Shown here: one piece after another, positions 32,804 to 40,522 of the stretch | Layout of the letters: each line of letters starts with the position of its first letter | How positions within the stretch are numbered: position 1 is the first letter of the stretch | DNA from: Listeria grayi DSM 20601 | Lineage (GTDB): Bacteria > Bacillota > Bacilli > Lactobacillales > Listeriaceae | Assembly: GCF_000148995.1 (NCBI RefSeq) | Contig: NZ_GL538353.1 | Coordinates: forward strand, 620,001 to 684,000 | Direction of reading: 5' to 3' | DNA length: 64,000 nucleotides | Translations under genes and position numbers: made by a program | Notes under the pieces: model-generated | What the model saw: the letters and a program-made list of their open reading frames with translations, nothing else | The model's database searches: none | Told to the model about the DNA's origin: nothing

Positions 32804-34108
32804 ATGTTTGGTAAAGGGAAATTGACGCTTTTAGGTGTGCAACATGTACTGGCGATGTATGCCGGTGCAGTGATCGTTCCACTTTTGATCGGTGGTGCGT
32901 TGCATTTTTCACCAGCGCAAATGACTTATTTAGTTTCCATTGATATTTTTATGTGCGGGGTAGCGACCTGTCTGCAATTATTCGTCAATCGCTTCTTTGG
33001 GATCGGGTTGCCAGTGATCTTGGGCTGTGCCGTTCAAGCAATCGCGCCAATCATTTTGATCGGGCAGTCGATGAGTATCAGTGCGATCTATGGTGCGATC
33101 ATTGTGTCAGGAGTGTTCGTATTCTTGATCGCACCATTCTTCTCCATGATCGTCCGCTTTTTTCCGCCAGTTGTTACTGGTTCTGTCGTAACCGTGATCG
33201 GGCTGACACTTATTCCAGTTGCGATCAATAATCTGGCTGGAGGGGAAGGCGCGAAAGATTTCGGTTCGCCGTATAATCTAGCTTTAGGATTTGGGACATT
33301 ATTATTGATTATTCTTATTTTTAAATTTGGCAAAGGTTTTTTACGAGCGATTGCAGTATTGATCGGGCTGCTTGCCGGGAGTATCGTGGACGCTTTTACA
33401 AGAGGACTCTCGCTCAGTGCAGTGAGCGAAGCGACTTGGCTACATTTGCCGACGCCATTTTACTTTGGGATGCCGTCGTTCCATGCTTCTGCTATCATCA
33501 CGATGATCTTGATCTCACTTGTCAGCATGGTCGAATCAACAGGCGTTTACTTTGCGCTTTCGGATATTACTGGCCAAAAATTGAAAGCAAATGATCTGAC
33601 GAAGGGATATCGATCAGAAGGGCTGGCTATCATTCTCGGCGGGATCTTCAATACTTTTCCCTACACTGCGTATTCACAGAATGTCGGATTAGTACAATTA
33701 TCAGGCGTAAAAACGAAAAAAGTGATGTATATCGCAGCGGGATTTTTACTCGTACTTGGTTTAGTACCAAAAATCGGTGCATTGACGACCACGATCCCGA
33801 CCGCTGTTCTCGGCGGCGCGATGGTGGCTATGTTTGGAATGGTCGTTGCCCAGGGGATCAAAATGCTGGGTAAAGTCGACTTTGCTTCTCAGGAAAATCT
33901 GCTTATCATTGCCTGTTCCGTTGGTGTGGGACTTGGTGTGACAGCTGTTCCGAATTTATTCCACGTTTTGCCGGCTTTTTTACAGCTGTTCACAAGCAAC
34001 GGAATCGTAGCAGGAAGCATTACCGCTATTCTGCTAAATATTATTTTCAATATCCGGCTTGCACCAAAAGAAAAAACAAAGCTGCAGGAATCTTCTGTAG
34101 AACAATAA
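32804..34108 (+). CDS. pbuX: Xanthine permease
   Basis: A 434-residue membrane protein of the nucleobase-cation symporter-2 family, with about 12-14 hydrophobic segments. The N-terminal LLGVQHVLAMYAGAVIVPLLI and the central signature NTFPYTAYSQNVGLVQLSGVKTKK are diagnostic. It imports xanthine for Xpt. ATG 32804 lies behind GTGAGGGAGGATTGAGCC. It is the second gene of the riboswitch operon, and a terminator follows. Confidence 0.96.
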   Translation: MFGKGKLTLLGVQHVLAMYAGAVIVPLLIGGALHFSPAQMTYLVSIDIFMCGVATCLQLFVNRFFGIGLPVILGCAVQAIAPIILIGQSMSISAIYGAIIVSGVFVFLIAPFFSMIVRFFPPVVTGSVVTVIGLTLIPVAINNLAGGEGAKDFGSPYNLALGFGTLLLIILIFKFGKGFLRAIAVLIGLLAGSIVDAFTRGLSLSAVSEATWLHLPTPFYFGMPSFHASAIITMILISLVSMVESTGVYFALSDITGQKLKANDLTKGYRSEGLAIILGGIFNTFPYTAYSQNVGLVQLSGVKTKKVMYIAAGFLLVLGLVPKIGALTTTIPTAVLGGAMVAMFGMVVAQGIKMLGKVDFASQENLLIIACSVGVGLGVTAVPNLFHVLPAFLQLFTSNGIVAGSITAILLNIIFNIRLAPKEKTKLQESSVEQ

Positions 34109-34115
34109 AGGAGAG

Positions 34116-34144
34116 ACACAGCGTAAAATACGCTGTGTTTTTTT
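34116..34144 (+). terminator. Terminator of xpt-pbuX
   Basis: ACACAGCGTA (34116-34125) pairs with TACGCTGTGT (34129-34138) around AAA, then a run of T residues. Confidence 0.87.
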
Positions 34145-34155
34145 GTGCAAATGAC

Positions 34156-34184
34156 TTGTAATGAAGAAGAAAGAGGTGTATGAT
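34156..34184 (+). promoter_or_regulatory. Promoter of the alternative rpsN
   Basis: TTGTAA (34156-34161), a 17-base spacer and TATGAT (34179-34184). The predicted transcription start falls inside the Zur box that follows. Confidence 0.7.
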
Positions 34185-34186
34185 GT

Positions 34187-34207
34187 AAAACGTAATCATT
34201 ACGATTT
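34187..34207 (+). promoter_or_regulatory. Zur box (zinc-responsive operator)
   Basis: AAAACGTAATCATTACGATTT contains the perfect inverted repeat CGTAAT-C-ATTACG (34191-34203), a strong match to the Bacillus/Listeria Zur operator (ATCGTAATNATTACGAT). It lies immediately behind the -10 of the gene for a zinc-free S14, a known Zur target. Confidence 0.85.
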
Positions 34208-34230
34208 GAAAAAGAAAAAGGAGGATCATT

Positions 34231-34500
34231 ATGGCAAAAAAATCGAAAATCGCCAAACATGAACGTCAAGTGGCTACGGCTCTTAAATATGCAGAAATAC
34301 GCAAAGAACTGAAAGCAGCTGGTGATTATGAAGGACTACGCAAACTTCCTCGCGATGCGTCGCCGACACGTATCCATAATCGTTGTGCACTAACAGGGCG
34401 TCCCCATGGCTACATGCGTAAATTTGACATGTCTCGCATCCGGTTCCGCGAATTGGCTCACAAAGGTCAGATTCCTGGCGTGAAAAAAGCGAGCTGGTAA
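34231..34500 (+). CDS. rpsN: Zinc-independent 30S ribosomal protein S14
   Basis: An 89-residue S14 of the long, C-minus type. The zinc-binding CxxC pairs of the short form are absent; only one cysteine remains ([21 protein letters not shown]). Such paralogs replace the zinc-containing S14 in zinc-poor cells, freeing zinc and keeping ribosomes functional (established in B. subtilis for RpsNB). The upstream Zur box supports this. ATG 34231 follows AAAAAGGAGGATCATT. It is a single-gene unit. Confidence 0.95.
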   Translation: MAKKSKIAKHERQVATALKYAEIRKELKAAGDYEGLRKLPRDASPTRIHNRCALTGRPHGYMRKFDMSRIRFRELAHKGQIPGVKKASW

Positions 34501-34568
34501 ACCGGTTTTTTCTCTATTGGTATTATGATACAATGGACTACAATAGAGAAGAAACGAGGTAATCATGC

Positions 34569-35441
34569 ATGGTTAGCAAACAAGAAAACTTATTAGTAGT
34601 CGATGGGATGGCCTTGTTATTCCGCGCCTTTTATGCGACCGCTGTATCCAAACAATTTATGTTCAACCAAGATGGCATTCCCACAAACGGCGTCCAAGGA
34701 TTTATGAAACATTTGCTGGCAGCACTTCGGCAAAGTGATCCAACCCACGCACTTATTTGTTGGGATATGGGCTCTAAGACATTTCGCAATGAATTGTACG
34801 ACGGCTATAAGGCCAACCGCACGGCTCCACCAGAAGAAATGATCCCGCAGTTTGATTTGGCAAAAGAAGTAGCTGCTGGATTCGGCTTTGTGAATGTGGG
34901 TGTTCCCGGTTATGAAGCAGATGATTGTATCGGTACGATCACGGCATCGCTAGGGCAAAGCCTTTCTACGACGGTCTTGAGTGGCGATAAAGATCTGCTT
35001 CAGCTGCTTTCTCCGTCCAATCAAGTGTGGATCATGCAGAAGGGCTTTGGCAATTATAAGCGTTATGATGAAGCGACTTTTTATGAAGAAATGGGCATCA
35101 CACCAAAACAATTTATCGACGTCAAGGCGTTGATGGGGGATACCTCAGACGGATATCCAGGTGTACGCGGGATCGGAGAAAAAACAGCGTTGACATTGAT
35201 CCAAACGTTTGGCTCGATCGAAGGCGTCCTTGCCAACTTGGAACAACTGAAACCAGCTCAGAAACGTAAGATCCAAGAAGATTTGGCAATGCTGGAACTG
35301 AGCCGGCAGCTTGCCGAGATCCACGTAGCTGTTCCGCTTGAAGTAAATTATGAGCAGTGCAGATTTGATGGTTTCCATTCTTCAGCCCAGGATGTTATTC
35401 AGCAATACGGATTGAAAATGTTGGCACGTGAATTTTTATAA
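34569..35441 (+). CDS. ypcP: 5'-3' exonuclease (PolI N-terminal domain-like)
   Basis: A 290-residue FEN-type nuclease equivalent to the N-terminal domain of DNA polymerase I. Acidic metal ligands are in LLVVDGMALLFRAF, the conserved PGYEADDCIGTI and STTVLSGDKDLLQLL; a helix-hairpin-helix-like DGYPGVRGIGEKTALTLI follows. It likely removes RNA primers or flaps (B. subtilis YpcP/ExoR family). ATG 34569 follows GAAACGAGGTAATC with short spacing; a TGATACAAT extended -10 (34526-34534) lies upstream. A terminator follows. Confidence 0.92.
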   Translation: MVSKQENLLVVDGMALLFRAFYATAVSKQFMFNQDGIPTNGVQGFMKHLLAALRQSDPTHALICWDMGSKTFRNELYDGYKANRTAPPEEMIPQFDLAKEVAAGFGFVNVGVPGYEADDCIGTITASLGQSLSTTVLSGDKDLLQLLSPSNQVWIMQKGFGNYKRYDEATFYEEMGITPKQFIDVKALMGDTSDGYPGVRGIGEKTALTLIQTFGSIEGVLANLEQLKPAQKRKIQEDLAMLELSRQLAEIHVAVPLEVNYEQCRFDGFHSSAQDVIQQYGLKMLAREFL

Positions 35442-35446
35442 GCGGA

Positions 35447-35480
35447 AAGCACAGTCCCGATTCGGGGCTGTGCTTTTTTT
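35447..35480 (+). terminator. Terminator after the 5'-3' exonuclease gene
   Basis: AAGCACAGTCCC (35447-35458) pairs with GGGGCTGTGCTT (35464-35475) and is followed by seven T residues. The tetR gene converges from the other side. Confidence 0.87.
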
Positions 35481-35488
35481 GTTAGTGA

Positions 35489-36094
35489 TCATGTTGTGAA
35501 AAGTTCTTGCAGCATTAAATGAAGAGCCGTCTTGGTCCGTGCCTCAAGATCAAATTGACCGCGAGTCAAGATCCAAGTGATCACATTTCCGCGGATAGCA
35601 GAGTAAAGGATCTCAAAGGCTGCTTCTGCCGTATAATCTGCTTTTAGCAGATGCTTTTCTTCGGCTTCCAGCAATAATTCCTGAAGCGTGGCCAGCATTG
35701 TCCATTCTTTGAGTGGCTTTGTTTTGTCCATAGCTTCTGAAAAGAAAGTCATATAGGTGAGTGTCGTCACATCGATTCCTTTTTCCATAACAAAGGGAAT
35801 CTTCAGCCATAAAAAATACGTTATTTTTTCTGCAACGGATGCTTCTGGATGCTCCTTTAGAAAAGCTGGGAATTTAGTGGTAATAAGCTTTTCATAGTCC
35901 GAAAAGAATATCTCTCGAACGATATCTTCTTTCGATTTAAAATGAACATAAAAAGTTCCCGTCGAAACGCCAGCTCGTTTTGTAATGCTGCTGACGGTCG
36001 TATTTTCATAACCATTTTCTTGAATAAGTTCGACTGCCGCTTGATAAAGCATCTCAGCAGTCTTCTTTTTTTGCAATTGGCGATTGGTAAGCAT
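35489..36094 (-). CDS. TetR/AcrR family regulator
   Basis: A 201-residue regulator. The N-terminal helix-turn-helix (about residues 10-55: AAVELIQENGYENTTVSSITKRAGVSTGTFYVHFKSKEDI) is a textbook TetR DNA-binding domain; the C-terminal part is an all-helical ligand-binding domain of unknown specificity. It is divergent from an SDR gene whose promoter carries two adjacent TGAAT-type palindromes, the probable operator. ATG 36094 follows GGAGTGTCGATAGAAC on the minus strand. The inducer is unknown. Confidence 0.9.
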   Translation of the reverse strand: MLTNRQLQKKKTAEMLYQAAVELIQENGYENTTVSSITKRAGVSTGTFYVHFKSKEDIVREIFFSDYEKLITTKFPAFLKEHPEASVAEKITYFLWLKIPFVMEKGIDVTTLTYMTFFSEAMDKTKPLKEWTMLATLQELLLEAEEKHLLKADYTAEAAFEILYSAIRGNVITWILTRGQFDLEARTKTALHLMLQELFTT

Positions 36095-36146
36095 GTTCTA
36101 TCGACACTCCTATACGCTTTAATTTAAGGTACCATTATTATACCCC

Positions 36147-36175
36147 TTGCAATTAGAAAAGAAAAGGTCTATAAT
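36147..36175 (+). promoter_or_regulatory. Promoter of the TetR-linked SDR gene
   Basis: TTGCAA (36147-36152), a 17-base spacer and TATAAT (36170-36175) in the divergent gap between tetR and the SDR gene. Confidence 0.7.
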
Positions 36176-36199
36176 GAATGCGTTCAGTGAATATATTCA
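36175..36199 (+). promoter_or_regulatory. Tandem palindromic operator for the adjacent TetR
   Basis: TGAATGCGTTCA (36175-36186, near-palindromic) and TGAATATATTCA (36188-36199, perfect 12-bp palindrome) are separated by one base and lie across the predicted start of transcription. The TGAAT/ATTCA half-site is frequent among TetR/AcrR operators. Confidence 0.6.
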
Positions 36200-36253
36200 T
36201 CGTTAATGAGTATTTAGCTGGAGGAGAATGCTAGATAAGAGAGGGGAAAGAAT

Positions 36254-37003
36254 ATGAATACCGTACTTATTACAGGTGGAGGTTCCGGCATTGGCTGGAA
36301 ATTGGCAGAACGTTATTTAAAACAAGGGGATCGCGTCATTATTTGCGGACGAAATGAGCAGAAATTGGCAGATGTTCAAGCGGCGCATCCAGAAGTAATC
36401 ACAAGAAAATGTGATTTAACGAATGAAGCTGAGCGTATTGCCTTAGTAGATTGGATCAGCGCGGATCACCCGGAAACGAATATTCTCGTGAACAACGCAG
36501 GCATCCAGCAAAGATTTAATCTTTTAAAAGCAGATGTGCGAAATAATTGGGATTATTACTTGCAGGAAATAAAAGCAAACGAAGAAGCTACAATCCACTT
36601 AGCGATTTTATTTAGCCAATTATTTGCAGAAAAAGAACAAGCAACGATCGTAAATGTTTCTTCTGGTCTGGCGATCATTCCAATGGTCATCAGCCCGATT
36701 TATTCCGCCTCGAAAGCAGCGGTCCATGCTTTCACGATGGCTTTGCGTCATCAGCTTTCTGAAACAGCTATCAAAGTCATTGAAATTTTGCCACCAGCAG
36801 TCAATACTGATTTAGGTGGTACAGGACTTCATAATAACGGAGAAGATGCCGACGAATTTGCCGACAGTGTTTTCCGCGATATGCAAGCTGGCAAAGAAGA
36901 AATCGGCTTTGCACATTCGGCAAAAGTACTGGAAATGTCGCGTAAAGAAATCAATGAAACTGTTGCTGGAATGTATCAGAAAATGAAAGCAGAGATCGAA
37001 TAA
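36254..37003 (+). CDS. Short-chain dehydrogenase/reductase
   Basis: A 249-residue classical SDR. The cofactor loop TGGGSGIG is at residues 7-14, NNAG at 80-83, and the catalytic Y150-x-x-x-K154 lies in YSASKAAVHAF, with the upstream serine pair in VNVSSGLAI. The sequence resembles DltE-type SDRs; the substrate is unknown. ATG 36254 follows AAGAGAGGGGAAAGAAT. It is probably repressed by the divergent TetR. The pair looks like a detoxification or stress unit of accessory nature. Confidence 0.9.
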   Translation: MNTVLITGGGSGIGWKLAERYLKQGDRVIICGRNEQKLADVQAAHPEVITRKCDLTNEAERIALVDWISADHPETNILVNNAGIQQRFNLLKADVRNNWDYYLQEIKANEEATIHLAILFSQLFAEKEQATIVNVSSGLAIIPMVISPIYSASKAAVHAFTMALRHQLSETAIKVIEILPPAVNTDLGGTGLHNNGEDADEFADSVFRDMQAGKEEIGFAHSAKVLEMSRKEINETVAGMYQKMKAEIE

Positions 37004-37083
37004 AAGCAGGTATATTACTTTTATAGAAAGCTAATATCCCCTATACTAAAGAAAAAGGCTAATGGTTAGAGAGGGTGGCTGCT

Positions 37084-37539
37084 TTGGACATTATACAGGC
37101 AGATTTCAACAATCCGAAATTAATCGAGCTACTGGAACTTCATTTACAAGATATGTATGCGACCTCACCAAAGGAAAGCGTCCATGCTTTGGCAATCGAA
37201 GAACTGCAAGCGGAGCATATTTCTTTTTGGACGCTGACGGATGGCAATGATATTTTGGGATGCGTGGCACTAAAAGAATTAGCAGCAGATCACGGCGAAC
37301 TCAAATCGCTGAAAACACATCCGCAGTTTTTAAAACGAGGCGTAGCAAAACGGCTTGTCGAATTTGCCATACAAAAGGCGCAAGAACGTCATTATCAACG
37401 CATCAGTTTGGAAACCGGAACGGAACCATATTTTATCCCTGCGCAGCATTTATACAAAAAATTAGGTTTTATAGAGACATTGCCTTTTGGATCTTATCAA
37501 GAAGATCCGAATAGCTGTTTTATGCAAAAAGACCTCTGA
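37084..37539 (+). CDS. GNAT family N-acetyltransferase
   Basis: About 151 residues with the acetyl-CoA binding motif A seen as LKSLKTHPQFLKRGVAKRLV (Q/RxxGxG/A type: KRGVAKRL) and the terminal LYKKLGF motif B. The C-terminus, with SYQEDPNSCFMQKDL, is typical of the YjcF/YsnE-like subgroup found in Listeria. The acceptor is unknown. The start is probably TTG 37084 (MDIIQADF, as in relatives) behind GAGAGGGTGGC; GTG 37075 is an in-frame alternative. A terminator follows before the Y-family polymerase. Confidence 0.87.
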   Translation: MDIIQADFNNPKLIELLELHLQDMYATSPKESVHALAIEELQAEHISFWTLTDGNDILGCVALKELAADHGELKSLKTHPQFLKRGVAKRLVEFAIQKAQERHYQRISLETGTEPYFIPAQHLYKKLGFIETLPFGSYQEDPNSCFMQKDL

Positions 37540-37578
37540 AAATGGAGCGCCAACATAATTTTATTATTTTCAAGTAAG

Positions 37579-37609
37579 CACAGTAATGTCACATTGCTGT
37601 GTTTTTTTT
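37579..37609 (+). terminator. Terminator after the GNAT gene
   Basis: CACAGTAATG (37579-37588) pairs with CATTGCTGTG (37592-37601), with one mismatch, followed by eight T residues. Confidence 0.8.
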
Positions 37610-37631
37610 CGGGAAAGGGACCAATTACCCA

Positions 37632-37660
37632 TTGCAAAAACGAACGTGTGTTCTTATAAT
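37632..37660 (+). promoter_or_regulatory. Promoter of the Y-family polymerase gene
   Basis: TTGCAA (37632-37637), a 17-base spacer and TATAAT (37655-37660). The spacer contains the LexA box. Confidence 0.78.
37641..37654 (+). promoter_or_regulatory. LexA (SOS) box
   Basis: CGAACGTGTGTTCT matches the Gram-positive LexA/DinR operator CGAACRNRYGTTYC, differing only in the last base, and lies between the -35 and -10 of a mutagenic polymerase gene, where bound LexA would block RNA polymerase. Confidence 0.85.
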
Positions 37661-37696
37661 GAAAGAGAAATGGAATTACGAAAGTTGGTAGGTGCA

Positions 37697-38977
37697 ATGA
37701 ACCCAGTATTCGATTATCAACATGCACCTAGAAGAGTCATCTTGGCAGTAGATATCAAAAGTTATTTTGCGAGTGTCGAATGTGCGATCCGCGGATTGGA
37801 TCCATTTAAGACCAATCTAGTGGTCGTGAGCGATCTGCAACAAAAAGGAGGCGTTATTTTAGCAGCTACCCCTGCGATGAAAAAAAACTATGGCATCAAT
37901 ACCACGAATCGGCTTTTTGAAGTCCCGAACGATCCGTCTGTCAAAATTGTTGAGCCACATATGCAGATGTATATTGACATGAATATGAAGATCCAGCAGC
38001 TTTTTTACCACTACACGGAGAAGAAGTTTGTTCATGTATACAGTATTGATGAAGCTTTCCTAGATGTCACTGGCAGTGTTCGGCTCTATGGCGGGTTGGC
38101 TAATTTAGTGCAAGCGCTGCAGCAAGAAATGTATAAACAGTTTCGCCTTTACTGCACGATCGGGATCGGAGATAATCCACTGCTTGCAAAACTGGCAATG
38201 GATAACGAAGCAAAACATCGAGAAAGCGGGATCGCTTATTGGAATTACGAGAATATCCCTGAAAAAATCTGGCAGATCAAGCGTTTGACGGATTTTTGGG
38301 GGATCGGGAGAAGAACGGCTTTAAGGTTGGAAAAGCTGGGTATCTATACGATCAAAAGTTTAGCACACGCATCGCTGACCGCCTTAAAGAAAGAATTTGG
38401 CATTATCGGCGAGCAGCTTTTTTATCATGCAAATGGTTTAGACTACACGCGGCTTGACCAAGCGATCCAGACATTGGAAAAAAGCTATGGAGGAAATCAG
38501 ATTTTGATGCGTGACTATCATCTGCAAGCGGAGGTAGAGGTAGTGATCGCGGAAATGGTGGATAATGTAGCAGAGCGTCTGCGCAACCACTCTGCGGTCG
38601 GAGATTTTATTCGGCTTTCGATCGGAAATAGCGCGCATTCGACCATCAAAGGGTTTTCTAGGCAAATGAAGCTGCATACAGCTACGAATTTAACATGGCA
38701 ATTTCAAGAAGCCTTTCTACGGCTTTTTCGTAAATACTACGAAGGGGATGCTGTGAGGTCGATTGGAATATCGATCGGCGGAGTGACACCCGAAAGCTAT
38801 CATCAGCTCAATTTATTTGCTAGCCCTGAGATACTGGAAGAAAAGCGGCGGTTGGATTTTACGATCGACCAGATCAGAGGTCGGTACGGCAAGCAGGCGA
38901 TCATGCGCGCCGTTAGTTATACAGCCTCAGGGAATGGGATTATACGTAACGGCAAGGTTGGCGGACATAAAAAATAA
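37697..38977 (+). CDS. Y-family DNA polymerase, UvrX/UmuC-like
   Basis: About 426 residues. The palm/finger catalytic motifs are AVDIKSYFASVECA (first metal-binding Asp) and YSIDEAFLDVTG (SIDE motif), followed by a helix-hairpin-helix thumb (FWGIGRRTALRLEKLGIY) and little-finger domain. The UvrX/YqjW subgroup performs translesion synthesis after DNA damage. The upstream LexA box supports SOS induction. The frame is open from 37586, but transcription should start near 37667, so ATG 37697 (MNPVFDYQHAP) is preferred; ATG 37670 would be almost leaderless. No YolD-like partner gene lies next to it. Confidence 0.9.
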   Translation: MNPVFDYQHAPRRVILAVDIKSYFASVECAIRGLDPFKTNLVVVSDLQQKGGVILAATPAMKKNYGINTTNRLFEVPNDPSVKIVEPHMQMYIDMNMKIQQLFYHYTEKKFVHVYSIDEAFLDVTGSVRLYGGLANLVQALQQEMYKQFRLYCTIGIGDNPLLAKLAMDNEAKHRESGIAYWNYENIPEKIWQIKRLTDFWGIGRRTALRLEKLGIYTIKSLAHASLTALKKEFGIIGEQLFYHANGLDYTRLDQAIQTLEKSYGGNQILMRDYHLQAEVEVVIAEMVDNVAERLRNHSAVGDFIRLSIGNSAHSTIKGFSRQMKLHTATNLTWQFQEAFLRLFRKYYEGDAVRSIGISIGGVTPESYHQLNLFASPEILEEKRRLDFTIDQIRGRYGKQAIMRAVSYTASGNGIIRNGKVGGHKK

Positions 38978-38994
38978 CACGCATTCTGACATGT

Positions 38995-39390
38995 TCATTT
39001 GCGCTGAGATTGAATTGCGCGCCGTGCTAATTCATCCGCTTTCCGGTTTTTGGTCACAGAACGCCATTCAATAAAAAATAAAGAGAAATGAGAGATAAGC
39101 TGTAAGATCTCTTCCAAATGCGGTTTGAAAAGCGGGTTTTTGACAAAGCGCTTTTCAATCGCTTCAATGGCTACTTTAGAGTCTGAGTAAACCCGGACAA
39201 AAGCGGTTTCTCCCAACTTGACAGCACGGCGGAGACCAAGTTTGATCGCAATGAATTCAGCTTCGTGGTTTGTCATCGTTCCTAGCGGGATCGCTAATTG
39301 TTCGTGCAGTTCGCCCTGGCTAAGTACGATGCCAGCACCGCTCAATCCGGGATTGCCAGCTGAAGCAGCATCGACAAAAATTTCCATCAT
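38995..39390 (-). CDS. RNase HI-like (RVT_3 family) protein
   Basis: A 131-residue RNase H-fold protein. D7 in IFVDAASAGNPG, the acidic pair in NHEAEFIA (E43/E45), D70 in VYSDSKVAI and the late Asp of KADELAR form the DEDD-type active site, so activity on RNA-DNA hybrids is plausible. It resembles the B. subtilis YpeP/YpdQ group rather than the canonical RNase HI length. ATG 39390 (or 39387) follows AAGGAGGTTTTTG on the minus strand. It is convergent with the Y-family polymerase. Confidence 0.85.
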   Translation of the reverse strand: MMEIFVDAASAGNPGLSGAGIVLSQGELHEQLAIPLGTMTNHEAEFIAIKLGLRRAVKLGETAFVRVYSDSKVAIEAIEKRFVKNPLFKPHLEEILQLISHFSLFFIEWRSVTKNRKADELARRAIQSQRK

Positions 39391-39433
39391 CAAAAACCTC
39401 CTTATATCATCGTCCTTTTATTATAAACAACCT

Positions 39434-39474
39434 CATAAAAAATGTCTTGAAAGAGGGGATCTTTCAAGACATTT
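39434..39474 (-). terminator. Terminator of the cold shock gene (minus strand)
   Basis: A perfect 13-bp stem, AATGTCTTGAAAG (39441-39453) with CTTTCAAGACATT (39461-39473). Read on the minus strand it is followed by six T residues, so it ends the csp transcript. Confidence 0.85.
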
Positions 39475-39502
39475 ATAAGGACTAGCACGTGACTAGCAAA
39501 TT

Positions 39503-39706
39503 TTAAGATAATTTTTCAATGTTAGCTGCTTGTGGTCCGCGATTACCTTCGACAACTTCAAAACTTACAGATTGTCCTTCTTCTAGTGTTTTGTAGCCGT
39601 CACCTTGAATTGCAGTGAAGTGAGCAAAGATATCCTCACCATTTTCGGTTTCGATGAAGCCATAGCCTTTTTCGTTGTTGAACCATTTTACTTTCCCATT
39701 TTGCAT
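39503..39706 (-). CDS. csp: Cold shock protein, CspA/CspD type
   Basis: A 67-residue OB-fold nucleic-acid chaperone. RNP1 is [15 protein letters not shown] and RNP2 is [10 protein letters not shown], both complete. The frame extends upstream to 39736, but MQNGKVKWF at 39706 is the family start and follows GGGAGGATTCAAAC. Expression is likely governed by the 137-nt leader, a common feature of csp mRNAs. It is a single-gene unit with its own promoter and terminator. Confidence 0.96.
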   Translation of the reverse strand: MQNGKVKWFNNEKGYGFIETENGEDIFAHFTAIQGDGYKTLEEGQSVSFEVVEGNRGPQAANIEKLS

Positions 39707-40012
39707 GTTTGAATCCTCCCATTTTATCGGTGACACATCGTAAAGATGAATACTGACTTACAATATATAGCGCTTACATTTCAAGGCAGTCAAATACTCA
39801 TGGATACAAGTCAGCCTAAATTCATAAAGACTTGCTTTATGATAACTTTACTATAAACAATTGTTCGGATATCGTCAAGAATATTTTTTAACTTTTGCCG
39901 ATTTTGGAACAACAAGTGTGACATGAGAACGTGTGAGGACATATATTGCTTCCTTCCTTTGCTTTTCTATAGTACAATGGAAGTGTTAATTCTGAAAGTT
40001 GGAGGGAGTAAT
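39707..40012. other. Divergent csp-mntR intergenic region with long csp leader
   Basis: This 306-base gap contains no gene. Its left half (39707 to about 39843) is the untranslated leader of the minus-strand csp gene; the csp promoter lies at 39850-39878. Its right half holds a possible mntR -10, TACAAT (39973-39978), without a clear -35, and the GGAGGGAGTAAT ribosome site of mntR. Confidence 0.7.
39850..39878 (-). promoter_or_regulatory. Promoter of the csp gene
   Basis: On the minus strand TTGACG (39878-39873), a 17-base spacer and TATAGT (39855-39850). It gives a leader of about 137 nt, as expected for cold-shock mRNAs. Confidence 0.78.
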
Positions 40013-40432
40013 ATGCCAACACCGAGCATGGAAGATTATATCGAAAAAATTTACTCGCTTATAGAAAAGAAGGGTTATGCACGTGTTTCCGACATTGCCG
40101 ACGAACTTTTCGTACATCCGAGTTCTGTTACAAAAATGGTGCAGAAGCTAGATAAAGATGAGTATCTGGTATATGAAAAATACCGGGGGCTAGTACTGAC
40201 GCCAAAGGGAAAAAAAGTTGGGAAACGTTTATTAGAGCGGCATACACTGCTGGAACGATTTCTAACGATCATTGGTGTAGAAGAAGAACATATTTATCAT
40301 GATGTTGAAGGAATCGAGCATCACTTGAGTTGGAATTCTATTGACCGTATTGGTGATGTGGTGCAATATTTTGAGGAAAATGAAGCTGCGCAGCAAAAAC
40401 TAAAGGAACTGCAAGCGAAACAAGGAGAATAA
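40013..40432 (+). CDS. mntR: Manganese-responsive transcriptional regulator MntR
   Basis: A 139-residue DtxR-family repressor. The N-terminal winged helix (residues 1-70: [30 protein letters not shown]) and metal ligands D8, E11, a mid-protein His, and the EGIEHHLSW cluster match B. subtilis MntR. With Mn2+ it represses manganese uptake genes, none of which are in this window. The open frame starts at 39923, but ATG 40013 follows TTGGAGGGAGTAAT and gives the family N-terminus. Confidence 0.95.
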   Translation: MPTPSMEDYIEKIYSLIEKKGYARVSDIADELFVHPSSVTKMVQKLDKDEYLVYEKYRGLVLTPKGKKVGKRLLERHTLLERFLTIIGVEEEHIYHDVEGIEHHLSWNSIDRIGDVVQYFEENEAAQQKLKELQAKQGE

Positions 40433-40522
40433 AGGAGAGACGGATAGGCGGGTGAGATAGCATATCCTCTTTTCATTTGTGTCCAAAAGGAGAAATAAAT
40501 ACATAATTGGAGGGGAAGCGAC

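Noticed and set aside
39923..40012. N-terminal extension of MntR from 39923
   Set aside because: The extension runs through a likely promoter and precedes the family start [10 protein letters not shown], which has a strong ribosome site.
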